Below are positions 26,928 through 35,693 of a stretch of DNA of 64,000 nt, in pieces. Location of the stretch: assembly GCF_018728565.1 (NCBI RefSeq), contig NZ_JACSOI010000003.1:1-64000 (forward strand). The letters run 5' to 3'. Numbering within the stretch: the first letter of the stretch is position 1; each line of letters begins with the position of its first letter. The position numbers were made by a program, and so were the translations under genes. The notes under the pieces were generated by a model. The model was not told where the DNA came from and did not search any database. It saw only the letters and a list, made by a program, of their open reading frames with translations. This DNA is from Zobellia russellii (GTDB taxonomy: Bacteria > Bacteroidota > Bacteroidia > Flavobacteriales > Flavobacteriaceae).

Positions 26928-28445
26928 TTAGTAGCCCGGATTCTGTGTAAGGTTGGGGTTTAAGTCTAATTCATTGTTAGGGATAGGGTACAATAACTTT
27001 TCTTGGGTTATAGCAAAAGACTCGGCACCATATGCTATAAAATCGGGAGGGGTCAAAGTGGGGTTGGCTTTTTCCTTGATTCCAAAAGCTGTAATTGTCT
27101 CAATTGCTTTATCGGTTCTCAAGAGATCAAACCAACGATGGTTTTCAAAGGCAAGTTCAACTCTTCTCTCTTGAGCGATAGCATTTCTAAATGATTCTTG
27201 GTCGGGTAAATCCGTAGAGGTTAATTCTCCCAACCCTGCGCGGGTTCTGACCATATTCAGTAAGTTAAATGGAGTCCCTGTCTGATAACTTTGTTCGTTT
27301 ATTGCTTCCGCCAACATTAAAAGGACGTCGGCATAACGGTACAATGGCCAATTGTTCGGTGTGCGCGAAAAATCTGGGTCCGTATCATGGTTGTATTTGT
27401 TGATATAGTACAATGGACTCGGATTTCTGTCGAAGTAGGCCACCGATATATCTTTTCTCAAATCGTTAGGTTCATAGGCCTCGACCATATCGGTAGTCGG
27501 GATGTTTCTTCCAGGTCCGCTCTCAGGTCCTAAAAAAACAACTCCCCTTGATCCCACGGGAGCAAATTGATATATGAAATTACTGGACTCCCCTTCAAAC
27601 CCTTCTTTAAACTGGATTTCAAAAATCGATTCATTATGATTTTTATTCGCTGGGTCAAAAATAGCAGCGTAATCTGTGAGCAGTGAATATTGATTAGAAG
27701 AAACGATTGTATTCAGTTGTTGCACGGTATTGGAATAGTCCTTTCGGGTTAAATATACTTTAGCCAAGAGCATTCTTGCGGCTCCTTGTGTAACCCTACC
27801 AATATCGTCGCCCGAGTAGTTTTGTGGTAGATTCGAAATCGCAAATTCAGCATCTTCTATGATTGCCCCGTATACCTCCGATATTGGATTTCTTTGAAGG
27901 GCAAAGGCTTCTTCTGCAGAGTTTATAGGTGCTAACAGTAAGGGTACATCTCCCCAATATCTAACGGCTACAAAATGATAGAAAGCCCTAAAAAAACGAA
28001 GTTCGGCTTCTGATCTTTGTGCTAAAACGGGATCGATATCGGCTTTGCTAAGGTTTTCCAATGTAACATTACAGTCTTTGATCGCACTATAAATACCATT
28101 CCAAGCGTCTGCCACTGGACCTGCATCAGAAGTCATCTTAAACTGATCTAAAAAACCATATTGTCTTCCGCCACCCAATGAGCCTTGGTCTAAAAGGTTG
28201 TCATACATAGTGTTATCTGATCGCCCTTCTTCAAGAAAATGCGCAGACAGCACATAATCCTGTAAACTGCCATAAACTCCTAGAACGGCTTGGTCAATAT
28301 CTTCTTCCGTTTGATAGAAATTACCTTCGGTCAAATAATGATTGGGAGTAATATCTAAAAACTCATCGCTACAACTTGAAAAAAATAGGATTAGAACTAT
28401 ATGTAAGATGTTTGTAGACTTGCGAATTGAATTATATTTTTTCAT
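26928..28445 (-). CDS. SusD2: SusD/RagB surface glycan-binding lipoprotein
   Basis: Lid lipoprotein for SusC2, 505 residues. The ATG at 28445 leads to a signal peptide with lipobox SSC followed by SDE; the upstream ATG at 28475 lies inside the SusC2 gene and is less likely. Family blocks: FYQTEEDIDQAVLGVYGSL, FFRAFYHFVAVRYWGD, YRYADVLLMLAEAIN, RVELAFENHRWFDLLRTDKA, and a C-terminus ending LNPNLTQNPGY. It starts 10 bases after SusC2 and is followed by two sulfatases. Confidence 0.95.
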   Translation of the reverse strand: MKKYNSIRKSTNILHIVLILFFSSCSDEFLDITPNHYLTEGNFYQTEEDIDQAVLGVYGSLQDYVLSAHFLEEGRSDNTMYDNLLDQGSLGGGRQYGFLDQFKMTSDAGPVADAWNGIYSAIKDCNVTLENLSKADIDPVLAQRSEAELRFFRAFYHFVAVRYWGDVPLLLAPINSAEEAFALQRNPISEVYGAIIEDAEFAISNLPQNYSGDDIGRVTQGAARMLLAKVYLTRKDYSNTVQQLNTIVSSNQYSLLTDYAAIFDPANKNHNESIFEIQFKEGFEGESSNFIYQFAPVGSRGVVFLGPESGPGRNIPTTDMVEAYEPNDLRKDISVAYFDRNPSPLYYINKYNHDTDPDFSRTPNNWPLYRYADVLLMLAEAINEQSYQTGTPFNLLNMVRTRAGLGELTSTDLPDQESFRNAIAQERRVELAFENHRWFDLLRTDKAIETITAFGIKEKANPTLTPPDFIAYGAESFAITQEKLLYPIPNNELDLNPNLTQNPGY

Positions 28446-28455
28446 TTCAAATGTT

Positions 28456-31400
28456 TTAGAAATTAATGTTGACACCTAGGGTGTAGGTTCTATTTATGGG
28501 ATAGGAAAAGTCATCAACCCCTAGTCTTTGCGGGTTGTTGCCAAAATTGCTCACTTGTGGATTCCAGCCAGAATAACTGGTGAATTTGGCTAAATTCTGA
28601 ACACTGAAATTAAACCGGAGACTTCTTATGAACACATTTTCTAAAGCAGAATCGGGTACTTGATAGCCCATACTTACATTTTTGATCCATAAATGATCAC
28701 CCTTCTCTAGCCAGAGGTTAGAAGCAGCATGTTGCCCAGGGTAGTGTATGGAGGGAATTAGACCGTCACCGGGATCTTCGGTAGACCGCCACCTATTCAA
28801 GAACTCAGAACTTACATTCCATCGCCCTTTTTCATTGTAAAGAACTTCGTTTAGTTGTGGGATAATTTGATAACCAAAGGCGCCCGTGGCCAATATGGAT
28901 AAAGAGAAGTTTTTGTAGTTAAAGACATTATTGAAACCTAATATTGTTTTGGGGTGGGGGTTTCCAATATGGTCCCTATCGAGACCGCTGATTACCCCGT
29001 CGCCATCTACATCTCGATAGATGTATGCCCCTAATTGTTTGGCGCCTGGCCATCCGTGTAGATTGGGGTCGTCTAATTGTTCTTGGGTGTTAAAAATTCC
29101 ATCGATAACATATCCTCTTAAAGAACCTACAGGCAATCCTACTTGGGTGATATTCCATGTAGATATAATCTGGGATATTTCTTCAGGAAGATAGGTGACT
29201 TCGTTTTTAATGAACGATAGGTTTAAGTTACTTTTCCATGAAAAATCACCACTATTTACCCGTCCGCTCAACTCAAGGTCAACCCCCTTGTTTACCATCT
29301 CCCCAATATTGGTTCTCGTTGAAGAAAATCCTGACGCCCTTGGTATTGACAAGTTGAAGAGCATATCTTCAGTAGTTTTTTCAAAATAGCTGGCATTTAA
29401 GGTAATGGCATCATTGAAAAAGCCCATAGAAAGCCCCAAATCCAATTGTTTACTAGTTTCCCATTTTAAATTTTTAGAACCTAGCGAGGTCAACGATTTA
29501 CCGACCTTTATATTATCATTCAATACGTAATTGAAATTATTGTCAAGGTTGTTCAGGTTTGGAGTGGAAATAATAGTCCCGAACCGGTCGAAATCGCCAA
29601 TGGCCGAGTTACCCGTTATACCGTAACTTGCCCTTAGTTTGAGCTCGTTCATTAGAAAGTCTTGAGGAAAGAATTGCTCTTCAGAGATTCTCCAACCTAC
29701 TGAAGCAGAAGGAAAATTCCCGTATTTGTTGTTATTTCCAAACCTAGAGGAACCCTCTCTTCTAAAATTGATTTCTGCTAAGTATTTCGATTTGTAATCG
29801 TAGCTGAAGCGGGCAAAATATGCTGCTAATGACCAATTGGTCAGATCGGTAATCGCTGCCGATACTTCGGCGGCCTCTAAGTAATTCAGGGTGACATCAC
29901 TAGGAAAACCCTTAGCATTAATGGTAGAGAGTTCGCCAGTTTGCTTTTGGGCAGTGTAGCCTAACAAGGCACTGAGTGAATGGTTTTCAATTGCAATATC
30001 ATAAGACAAAAGATTGTCAATACCCCAATTGGTAATATCGCTCTTTTGATTGGCACCTGAATTTACAAAGGGGGGAGCCCCAGGGGCAAGATTCGAAGCA
30101 TTGCCGATAGCATGTCTACCAATAGTACTTGGGGTGAATGTGTTAACTTCACGGGTCAACAATCTTCCATAAATTTGAGGTTTGTAATGTAAGCCTGGAA
30201 GAATTTGCATATCTAGGTTGAAACTCGCATTTATATCTCTTTCTACCCTATTATTAGTAAGGGACTCCGCTTGGAATATCGGATTTGCATATGCAAAGTA
30301 GCCTGGTGAATCAGCGGGTATATATGGCTTCAGTTCTCCTGTTTCGTCAAAGGGAGACTGTAGAGGACTTGCTGTTATGGCCTTCATTAGAACACCGCGA
30401 GACCCATCTTCCGGAATTGAATTATTGTTAGAATAGGAAACGAACATATTGGTTCCTGCCTTTAACCAATCGTTAATGGTGGCATCCGCATTTGCCCTTA
30501 GTGATAACCTAGAAAAATCAGTTTTAAGTAAAACTCCTTCTTGATTCAAGTAGCCGGCTGAAACTACGCCTTTAAATTTATCGTTGCCCCCCCTGAATGT
30601 AAGGTTGTGGTCTTGAAAAAGGGCACTGCGCATTAGTAAGTCTTGCCAATCGGTACCACTGTTCTGAGAGTTGTTAAGAGCATCTAGGTAGATTTGGGGA
30701 ACGGGACTGTTGTTCCCGCTTCTTTCATTGATTTCTTGAACCCGTTCTATATTGTATTGCGCATATTCTTGCGCGTTCAGTGTTTGAGGACGCCAATTGC
30801 TAGGTACCGATTGAAATCCGCTCGACCCACTATAGGAAAATTCACTCCTTGTTTCTTTGGCCTTCAGTGTTTGTATCAATACCACACCGTTAGTTCCCCT
30901 TGCACCATAGATAGAAGTAGAAGCGGCATCTTTAAGAACCGTAATTTTTTCAATATCGTTGGGGTTAAGACTCTGGGGTATACCGTTACCTACCGGAAAA
31001 CCATCTATAACCACTAAGGGTTCTATACCTGCGTTAATAGAGCTTATGCCACGTATCCTAATACTGGGTGATGCCCCTGGGGAACCATTGCTTTCACTAA
31101 TTGTAACCCCGGAAACCCTGCCTTGGAGAACTTGTCCTGAAGTAGAGTTCGGCATATCCTGTACCCCGCCCATATCAACTTCGGAAACGGCAGAGGTAAT
31201 CTTTTTTTTGCTTTGCGAACCATACCCTACCACAACTACTTCATCCAAACCTGCAGCACTTTCTTCTAATGTTATTACCATGTTTGTTTGGCCGTTTACG
31301 GGAATTTCTTTTGTAGCGAATCCAATATAGGAAACCACTAGAATAGCATCGTTATTGGATGTCTTCATGGAAAAATTACCGTCAAAATCTGCGGTAACTC

Positions 31401-31878
31401 CATTTGTAGTGCCCTTTTCCACTATGTTAGCACCTGGTAATGGCACACCACCGGAGTCGGTTACGGTACCTGTAATCGGTTGTTGCACTATTTTATTAGG
31501 GACAGTTTTTGGGCTTTTCTGCAAGAAGATAGATCCGCTATCATCAAATCTGAATTCAAGGTCGGTTAGGGTTGCACACCTATTGAGCAATTCTCCAACC
31601 TTAACTGTACCTTTTTTAACGTCGACAAGCGGACTACCGACGAACAAATCCGATCGATATATAAAATTATAATCAGTCTGCTTTTTAACAACCTCAAGCA
31701 CTTCTTCGATTGAAAGCCGGACATCTTCGGTAAACGTAATTTTTTTGTTTTGTGAAAATCCTTTTTCTGCGGTAAACCCGAATGCAAGGACCGAAAAGAA
31801 AAAGATGAAAATTTTCATAGTTAAAAGTAGGGATGACTTGACATAGCCAAGGGGAGTCCCATTTGGTTTAGTTTTCAT
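28456..31878 (-). CDS. SusC2: TonB-dependent transporter with STN signalling domain
   Basis: Outer-membrane importer of 1140 residues, about 110 longer than SusC1 and SusC3. The extra part is an N-terminal STN (secretin/TonB short) domain at about 45-120 (KITFTEDVRLSIEEVLEVVKKQ, NFIYRSDLFV), the domain that touches FecR-type anti-sigma factors in the periplasm. Then come a carboxypeptidase-D-like domain (about 135-215), EVVVVGYGSQ, the plug (VVIDGFPVG, VLKDAASTSIYGARGTNGV) and the barrel (ending YTLGVNINF). The FecR and ECF sigma genes lie directly upstream, so ligand binding here probably switches on its own operon. Glycan identity is inferred. Confidence 0.95.
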   Translation of the reverse strand: MKTKPNGTPLGYVKSSLLLTMKIFIFFFSVLAFGFTAEKGFSQNKKITFTEDVRLSIEEVLEVVKKQTDYNFIYRSDLFVGSPLVDVKKGTVKVGELLNRCATLTDLEFRFDDSGSIFLQKSPKTVPNKIVQQPITGTVTDSGGVPLPGANIVEKGTTNGVTADFDGNFSMKTSNNDAILVVSYIGFATKEIPVNGQTNMVITLEESAAGLDEVVVVGYGSQSKKKITSAVSEVDMGGVQDMPNSTSGQVLQGRVSGVTISESNGSPGASPSIRIRGISSINAGIEPLVVIDGFPVGNGIPQSLNPNDIEKITVLKDAASTSIYGARGTNGVVLIQTLKAKETRSEFSYSGSSGFQSVPSNWRPQTLNAQEYAQYNIERVQEINERSGNNSPVPQIYLDALNNSQNSGTDWQDLLMRSALFQDHNLTFRGGNDKFKGVVSAGYLNQEGVLLKTDFSRLSLRANADATINDWLKAGTNMFVSYSNNNSIPEDGSRGVLMKAITASPLQSPFDETGELKPYIPADSPGYFAYANPIFQAESLTNNRVERDINASFNLDMQILPGLHYKPQIYGRLLTREVNTFTPSTIGRHAIGNASNLAPGAPPFVNSGANQKSDITNWGIDNLLSYDIAIENHSLSALLGYTAQKQTGELSTINAKGFPSDVTLNYLEAAEVSAAITDLTNWSLAAYFARFSYDYKSKYLAEINFRREGSSRFGNNNKYGNFPSASVGWRISEEQFFPQDFLMNELKLRASYGITGNSAIGDFDRFGTIISTPNLNNLDNNFNYVLNDNIKVGKSLTSLGSKNLKWETSKQLDLGLSMGFFNDAITLNASYFEKTTEDMLFNLSIPRASGFSSTRTNIGEMVNKGVDLELSGRVNSGDFSWKSNLNLSFIKNEVTYLPEEISQIISTWNITQVGLPVGSLRGYVIDGIFNTQEQLDDPNLHGWPGAKQLGAYIYRDVDGDGVISGLDRDHIGNPHPKTILGFNNVFNYKNFSLSILATGAFGYQIIPQLNEVLYNEKGRWNVSSEFLNRWRSTEDPGDGLIPSIHYPGQHAASNLWLEKGDHLWIKNVSMGYQVPDSALENVFIRSLRFNFSVQNLAKFTSYSGWNPQVSNFGNNPQRLGVDDFSYPINRTYTLGVNINF

Positions 31879-31971
31879 AAATTTGAATGTTAGTTAAATT
31901 TTTTAATTAATGATTTCGGGGGGTGGAGATTTAAATTTTCCCGATCTAGACTCCATTCCCTTTTTTAAGAT

Positions 31972-33099
31972 TTACTTCATAGTGATGGTTTTTCCTTTTA
32001 TTTCGTAATTAACTTCGTTGGTGTTCTGAATGATTTTTAATATTTGGTCAAGTTTTAGGTTTTTTCTAAAGATACCATTGAAGGTCAACTTTTTAATACT
32101 TTTGTTTTCAAAGGCTACATCAACGTTATACCAGCGAGAAAGCACTTTCATAATATCTTCTAACGATTGGTTCTTGAAGCTGAAAAGTCCATCTTTCCAT
32201 GATATTTCATTGTACACATCTACCGTAGAAACGACTAGTTTATTTGTGCTACGGTCGATTTTTGATTGATGGCCGGGAGTAAGGTTCTTTGAATCATCTC
32301 CGTTTTTAACCAAGACCTTGCCTTCTACTAAAGTTGTGGATATATGGTCATCGTCATCATAGGCCTTAATGTTGAACTCCGTGCCCAAAACTTCTATTTT
32401 CTGACCCTCGGTTTTTACGATAAAGTGAGAGCCATTGTGTTCTGTACTCGGGGACACATCAAAATAGGCCTCGCCATGTACCAATTCTATTTCTCTGGGT
32501 TCGTTAGCGGTAAAGGCTACAGGATACTTTATTTGTGTTCCAGAGTTGATCCATACTTTGGTTCCATCGTTGAGAATTAAGAAAAATTGACCTCCCCTAG
32601 GGATAGTAAGTGTATTTTTACCTGTGCTTTTCTCTGGAGATCTATTTTTATTGTAGACTAACTGTTCCCCATTACTTGACGCTTTGTTAGTTTCAAAACT
32701 TTCCCCTCTTTCTAAAAGTACTTCTGATCCGTCTTCTAAGGTAAGTGTGGCTTTATCCGAACCAATATGATCCTGTTTTTTATGGATTACGGTTGATTCT
32801 ATGGGAGGCGTTGTTCGGATATTTTCGGTATTCCAATACCAAGTAAGGATGGTTGAAAAAAGTAAGGCGATGGCAGCTGCATATTTATAAGAAGAATAAC
32901 GCTTTTCTTTTATCTTGGCAGAAACATTGGTCCATCCTTTTTTAACATCGACTATATCAGCTCCCTTTGAATAATTATTTTTCACCCTATCAAAGTAGTT
33001 TCGATGAACTTCGGATTCATTGTGCCACGCTTCGAAAATTTTACTTTCCTCTACGGTTAGGGTGTTGTTAATTTTCTTTATTATGAGTTTGAAATCCAT
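31972..33099 (-). CDS. FecR-family anti-sigma factor
   Basis: Inner-membrane signal relay of 375 residues. A short cytoplasmic part (about 1-70) should hold the sigma factor; one membrane helix follows (about 73-89, YAAAIALLFSTILTWYW). The periplasmic FecR domain (about 160-260; IPRGGQFFLILNDGTKVWINSGTQI, ELVHGEAYFDV) and a C-terminal DUF4974/STN-like domain (about 300-375; FKNQSLEDIMKVLSRWYNVDV) complete the standard Bacteroidota layout. It lies between the ECF sigma gene and STN-bearing SusC2, giving the full trans-envelope circuit SusC2, FecR, sigma. Confidence 0.95.
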   Translation of the reverse strand: MDFKLIIKKINNTLTVEESKIFEAWHNESEVHRNYFDRVKNNYSKGADIVDVKKGWTNVSAKIKEKRYSSYKYAAAIALLFSTILTWYWNTENIRTTPPIESTVIHKKQDHIGSDKATLTLEDGSEVLLERGESFETNKASSNGEQLVYNKNRSPEKSTGKNTLTIPRGGQFFLILNDGTKVWINSGTQIKYPVAFTANEPREIELVHGEAYFDVSPSTEHNGSHFIVKTEGQKIEVLGTEFNIKAYDDDDHISTTLVEGKVLVKNGDDSKNLTPGHQSKIDRSTNKLVVSTVDVYNEISWKDGLFSFKNQSLEDIMKVLSRWYNVDVAFENKSIKKLTFNGIFRKNLKLDQILKIIQNTNEVNYEIKGKTITMK

Positions 33100-33219
33100 T
33101 GATGCTTGATTGCTTATACTTGTAAGACAATCAAATTCTTAAAATGGGTGACATAAAAATGTAAAAAAAATAAATTTTACCGCAGATATATGTGGATGTG
33201 ATGTTCTAAAGGGGTTTTT

Positions 33220-33780
33220 CTAAAGAAATAATAATAGAACTGTTATAGAGGCGGTAAGTTCACCTAATTTGGCCTTGGCCCTTTTCAATTGGGTCTTTAC
33301 AGTGTTTATGGAAACATTTAATTCCTCGGCTATTTCTTTATAGCGATAATTGTCTCTAAAACGTAGTTCAACGATGGAACGCATTCTTAGAGGTAAATTC
33401 TCTATGATACATAAAGCTTGTTGATTCCGAATTTCCTTTTCTTGTTCAGTGGACCAATCTGGTTCTTGATCAAATGAAAATAAAATTTGTGTGTCTAAAG
33501 TATTCGAATTGTCCGTAACTTTTAATGTCTTTAACCTATTCAAACATTTATTTCGCACCATGGCGTACAAGTAGGCTTTCAGGTTTGTTTTAAGGTCAAT
33601 CTTGTTTGATTTCTCCCAAAGTCGCACAAAAATTTCTTGTACTACATCTTCACTGGAAGCCATATCAAATAAATAACCATGCGCATATGTAACCAAATCA
33701 TGGTACATGTCATCAAACAACCTTTTAAAGACAAAGTGGTTTTTGTTCTGTATTTCCGTTAAGAAGTTATCTAGGTTCAA
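33220..33780 (-). CDS. ECF-type RNA polymerase sigma factor
   Basis: A 186-residue sigma-70 family factor. Region 2 lies at about 20-90 (YAHGYLFDMASSEDVVQEIFVRLWE, LKAYLYAMVRNKCLNRLK), and region 4 at about 125-175 (LPLRMRSIVELRFRDNYRYKEIAEELNVSINTVKTQLKRAKAKL). It is the FecI-like partner of the FecR protein 120 bases downstream. Unlike a self-contained sigma/anti-sigma switch, its own promoter region carries the shared decamer repeat (site E), so the general rhamnose regulon appears to control how much sigma is available. The likely target promoter of the sigma factor, near FecR or SusC2, could not be identified. Confidence 0.95.
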   Translation of the reverse strand: MNLDNFLTEIQNKNHFVFKRLFDDMYHDLVTYAHGYLFDMASSEDVVQEIFVRLWEKSNKIDLKTNLKAYLYAMVRNKCLNRLKTLKVTDNSNTLDTQILFSFDQEPDWSTEQEKEIRNQQALCIIENLPLRMRSIVELRFRDNYRYKEIAEELNVSINTVKTQLKRAKAKLGELTASITVLLLFL

Positions 33781-33996
33781 ATTGATAATTAATTGAGTTA
33801 GCCTAAAACTTAGTTATGGGTTTTGCCATCATCTTTAATAATACCACTGTTTGAATCGAACTAGTATATTTTTTAATCGATGCCGTATAAAAAATAGATA
33901 AAATCGAGGCTATTCGATAGGGTTCAAAATTTTATCGTCTATAGGATAAAATTGTAACATTGAACTAAAGAATTGAATTTTGTTTCAATGTCATAT

Positions 33997-34042
33997 CAAG
34001 TTTACGTAATAACCTAATAAAGAGTATCCTGTACTGTACTGC
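33997..34042 (-). promoter_or_regulatory. Shared decamer-repeat promoter, ECF sigma/SusC2 operon (site E)
   Basis: On the minus strand GCAGTAC-AGT-ACAGGAT is followed after exactly 21 bases by TAAACTTG (34004-33997), one mismatch from TAnnTTTG. The next minus-strand gene is the ECF sigma factor. Confidence 0.75.
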
Positions 34043-34068
34043 ATGGTTGGCCAGGAGGGTGTAAAACA

Positions 34069-34112
34069 AAAACCTACAGGAGCCGTCGAATCAACGGCTC
34101 CTGTAGGTTTTT
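34069..34112. terminator. Strong bidirectional terminator
   Basis: AAACCTACAGGAGCCGT and ACGGCTCCTGTAGGTTT form a perfect stem of about 17 bases around a 7-base loop, flanked by T-runs on both strands (TTTTTTCTTTT on plus; TTTTTGTTTT on minus). It ends the minus-strand SusC3-to-sulfatase gene series and separates it from promoter E. Confidence 0.9.
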
Positions 34113-34210
34113 TCTTTTAATATCTTTCCATTTGTAGGAAGGGCAAGAATAGGTTGTAAAGGCAATTTTTCAAACCATGTTGTTCTTAAAAAAAGCGAAG
34201 AAAGTATTCT

Positions 34211-35683
34211 TCAGTTATGGGTAAGCCTAGGTGTTTGAACGACTCCTTTGCCCTCTTCAAAACCGAAATAATCAATTGCATGATTTCTATTACTCAGTTC
34301 TAAATTCCACTTTTTTAAATAATAGTCCCTATGTTTAAAATTTTTATCACCAATTTCTTGCAGGGCCTTTTTGAGTTTAGCATCCAATTCTATATAAAGA
34401 TTTTGAAAATTGTCATTGCCAATGAGGTTTTTCGTTTGGTATGGGTCATCAATATTATCAAAAAGCATGGTGGCATTATCAGGTGTGCGAACATAGGTAT
34501 ATTGCTTTGTCCGGATGGCCCTATACTCTTGATAAATGTATTCTTCGGCAATAGGACAGACGCTCATAACCAAGGCGGTTCGGTCAATCTCAGGGTTTGG
34601 GGACTTTATCAAGGATGAAAGATTTTCTCCTTCAATAGTTGATGGTATTTCAATTTCAGATAGGCCCAAAAGAGACGGAAGAATATCAGGGGTGTTTATC
34701 GGGGCATTTACAATAGCTCCCTTATTTTTCCCAATAGAAGGATAACTAATCAAAAATGGAACTTTAATAGATTCATCCCATGCCAATTGTTTGGCAAAAG
34801 GCCTAGCTCCATGAGAACCCATCATTTCACCATGGTCGGCCGAGAAGACTATAATGGTATTTTCCCATATGTCCAATTCTTTAATTTTATTAAGAATACT
34901 TCCAATAGCCTCATCTGAAACTGTGCATTGCGCATAATAACCTTGTAATTCTTTTAGGGTTGCATCTTTCCATTCCTCAGGTACATTGGGAGCAAGTGTT
35001 AATTCAGATTTTGGGTATAAGTCTTTATATTTTTGAGGGGCATTGTTATGGGGGAAATGTGGCGTTGCTATAGAGACAAATAAAAGAAAAGGGTTGTCTT
35101 TTTTTGTTTGTTCGGCCATGTAATTGTTTGCATCTTCGGCAATGGCAAATGGAGAAAAGCCATCCCAGTATTTCATTTGCGGATCTTGGTTTTCATAATA
35201 GGGCATCTTGTTATAATTGTGGGAACACTCCAAGGCCTTCCAATAATCAAAACCCTGTCGTCTTTCCGGGGCTACGTTATTCAACCTTCCATGGCCATCT
35301 AAATGCCATTTTCCAAGGTATCCGGTGTCATAGCCAGCGGTCTTGAATATTTCTGCCATGCAGAGTTCTTCTTCAGGTAAATGAAGATCGTTCAGAAACA
35401 TACCCGTAGTGGTTGGATAGCGACCAGTCATCAAGGCCGCTCTATGCGGGGTACAAACCGGGGCAACAGATACTGCATTGGTGAAATTGACCGCCTCTTT
35501 GGAGAACTTATCCAGGTTTGGAGTTTTTACATCTGGGTTTCCTGCGTAACCAAGGGCGGAAGCCCTCCATTGGTCAGTTAAAATGTAAACTACGTTTGGT
35601 CTTTTGGTCTTATTCTTTTCCTGTGAACGCAAGCTTGGAGGGAAAAAAATAACGACAGATAATAACAAAATTTTAATATTCAT
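34211..35683 (-). CDS. S1-type sulfatase with C-T-P-H-R motif
   Basis: Exported sulfatase of 490 residues with a cleavable signal peptide (cut near LRSQEK) and no lipobox, so probably periplasmic. Blocks: NVVYILTDQWRASALGYAGN, Cys77 in CTPHRAALMTG (His replaces the usual Ser/Thr; Cys, Pro and Arg are kept), GYLGKWHLDGHGR, VFSADHGEMMGSHG. It is a close relative of the sulfatase at 24077, probably of the same S1 subfamily with different fine specificity. It is the last gene of the series and follows a GH106 gene by only 10 bases, suggesting joint action on a sulfated rhamnose. Confidence 0.92.
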   Translation of the reverse strand: MNIKILLLSVVIFFPPSLRSQEKNKTKRPNVVYILTDQWRASALGYAGNPDVKTPNLDKFSKEAVNFTNAVSVAPVCTPHRAALMTGRYPTTTGMFLNDLHLPEEELCMAEIFKTAGYDTGYLGKWHLDGHGRLNNVAPERRQGFDYWKALECSHNYNKMPYYENQDPQMKYWDGFSPFAIAEDANNYMAEQTKKDNPFLLFVSIATPHFPHNNAPQKYKDLYPKSELTLAPNVPEEWKDATLKELQGYYAQCTVSDEAIGSILNKIKELDIWENTIIVFSADHGEMMGSHGARPFAKQLAWDESIKVPFLISYPSIGKNKGAIVNAPINTPDILPSLLGLSEIEIPSTIEGENLSSLIKSPNPEIDRTALVMSVCPIAEEYIYQEYRAIRTKQYTYVRTPDNATMLFDNIDDPYQTKNLIGNDNFQNLYIELDAKLKKALQEIGDKNFKHRDYYLKKWNLELSNRNHAIDYFGFEEGKGVVQTPRLTHN

Positions 35684-35693
35684 TTTTAATTTT

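Larger units (their letters stand above)
33781..34210. other. Intergenic leader of the ECF sigma gene
   Basis: This 430-base gap contains, from the minus-strand point of view, promoter E (33997-34042), a long leader with two inverted repeats, and the terminator at 34069-34112. The repeats are ACATTGAA/TTCAATGT (33957-33964 with 33984-33991), starting 5 bases after the -7 box, and AATTTTATC/GATAAAATT (33928-33936 with 33945-33953). The roughly 210-base leader has no convincing gene in it. Confidence 0.55.
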
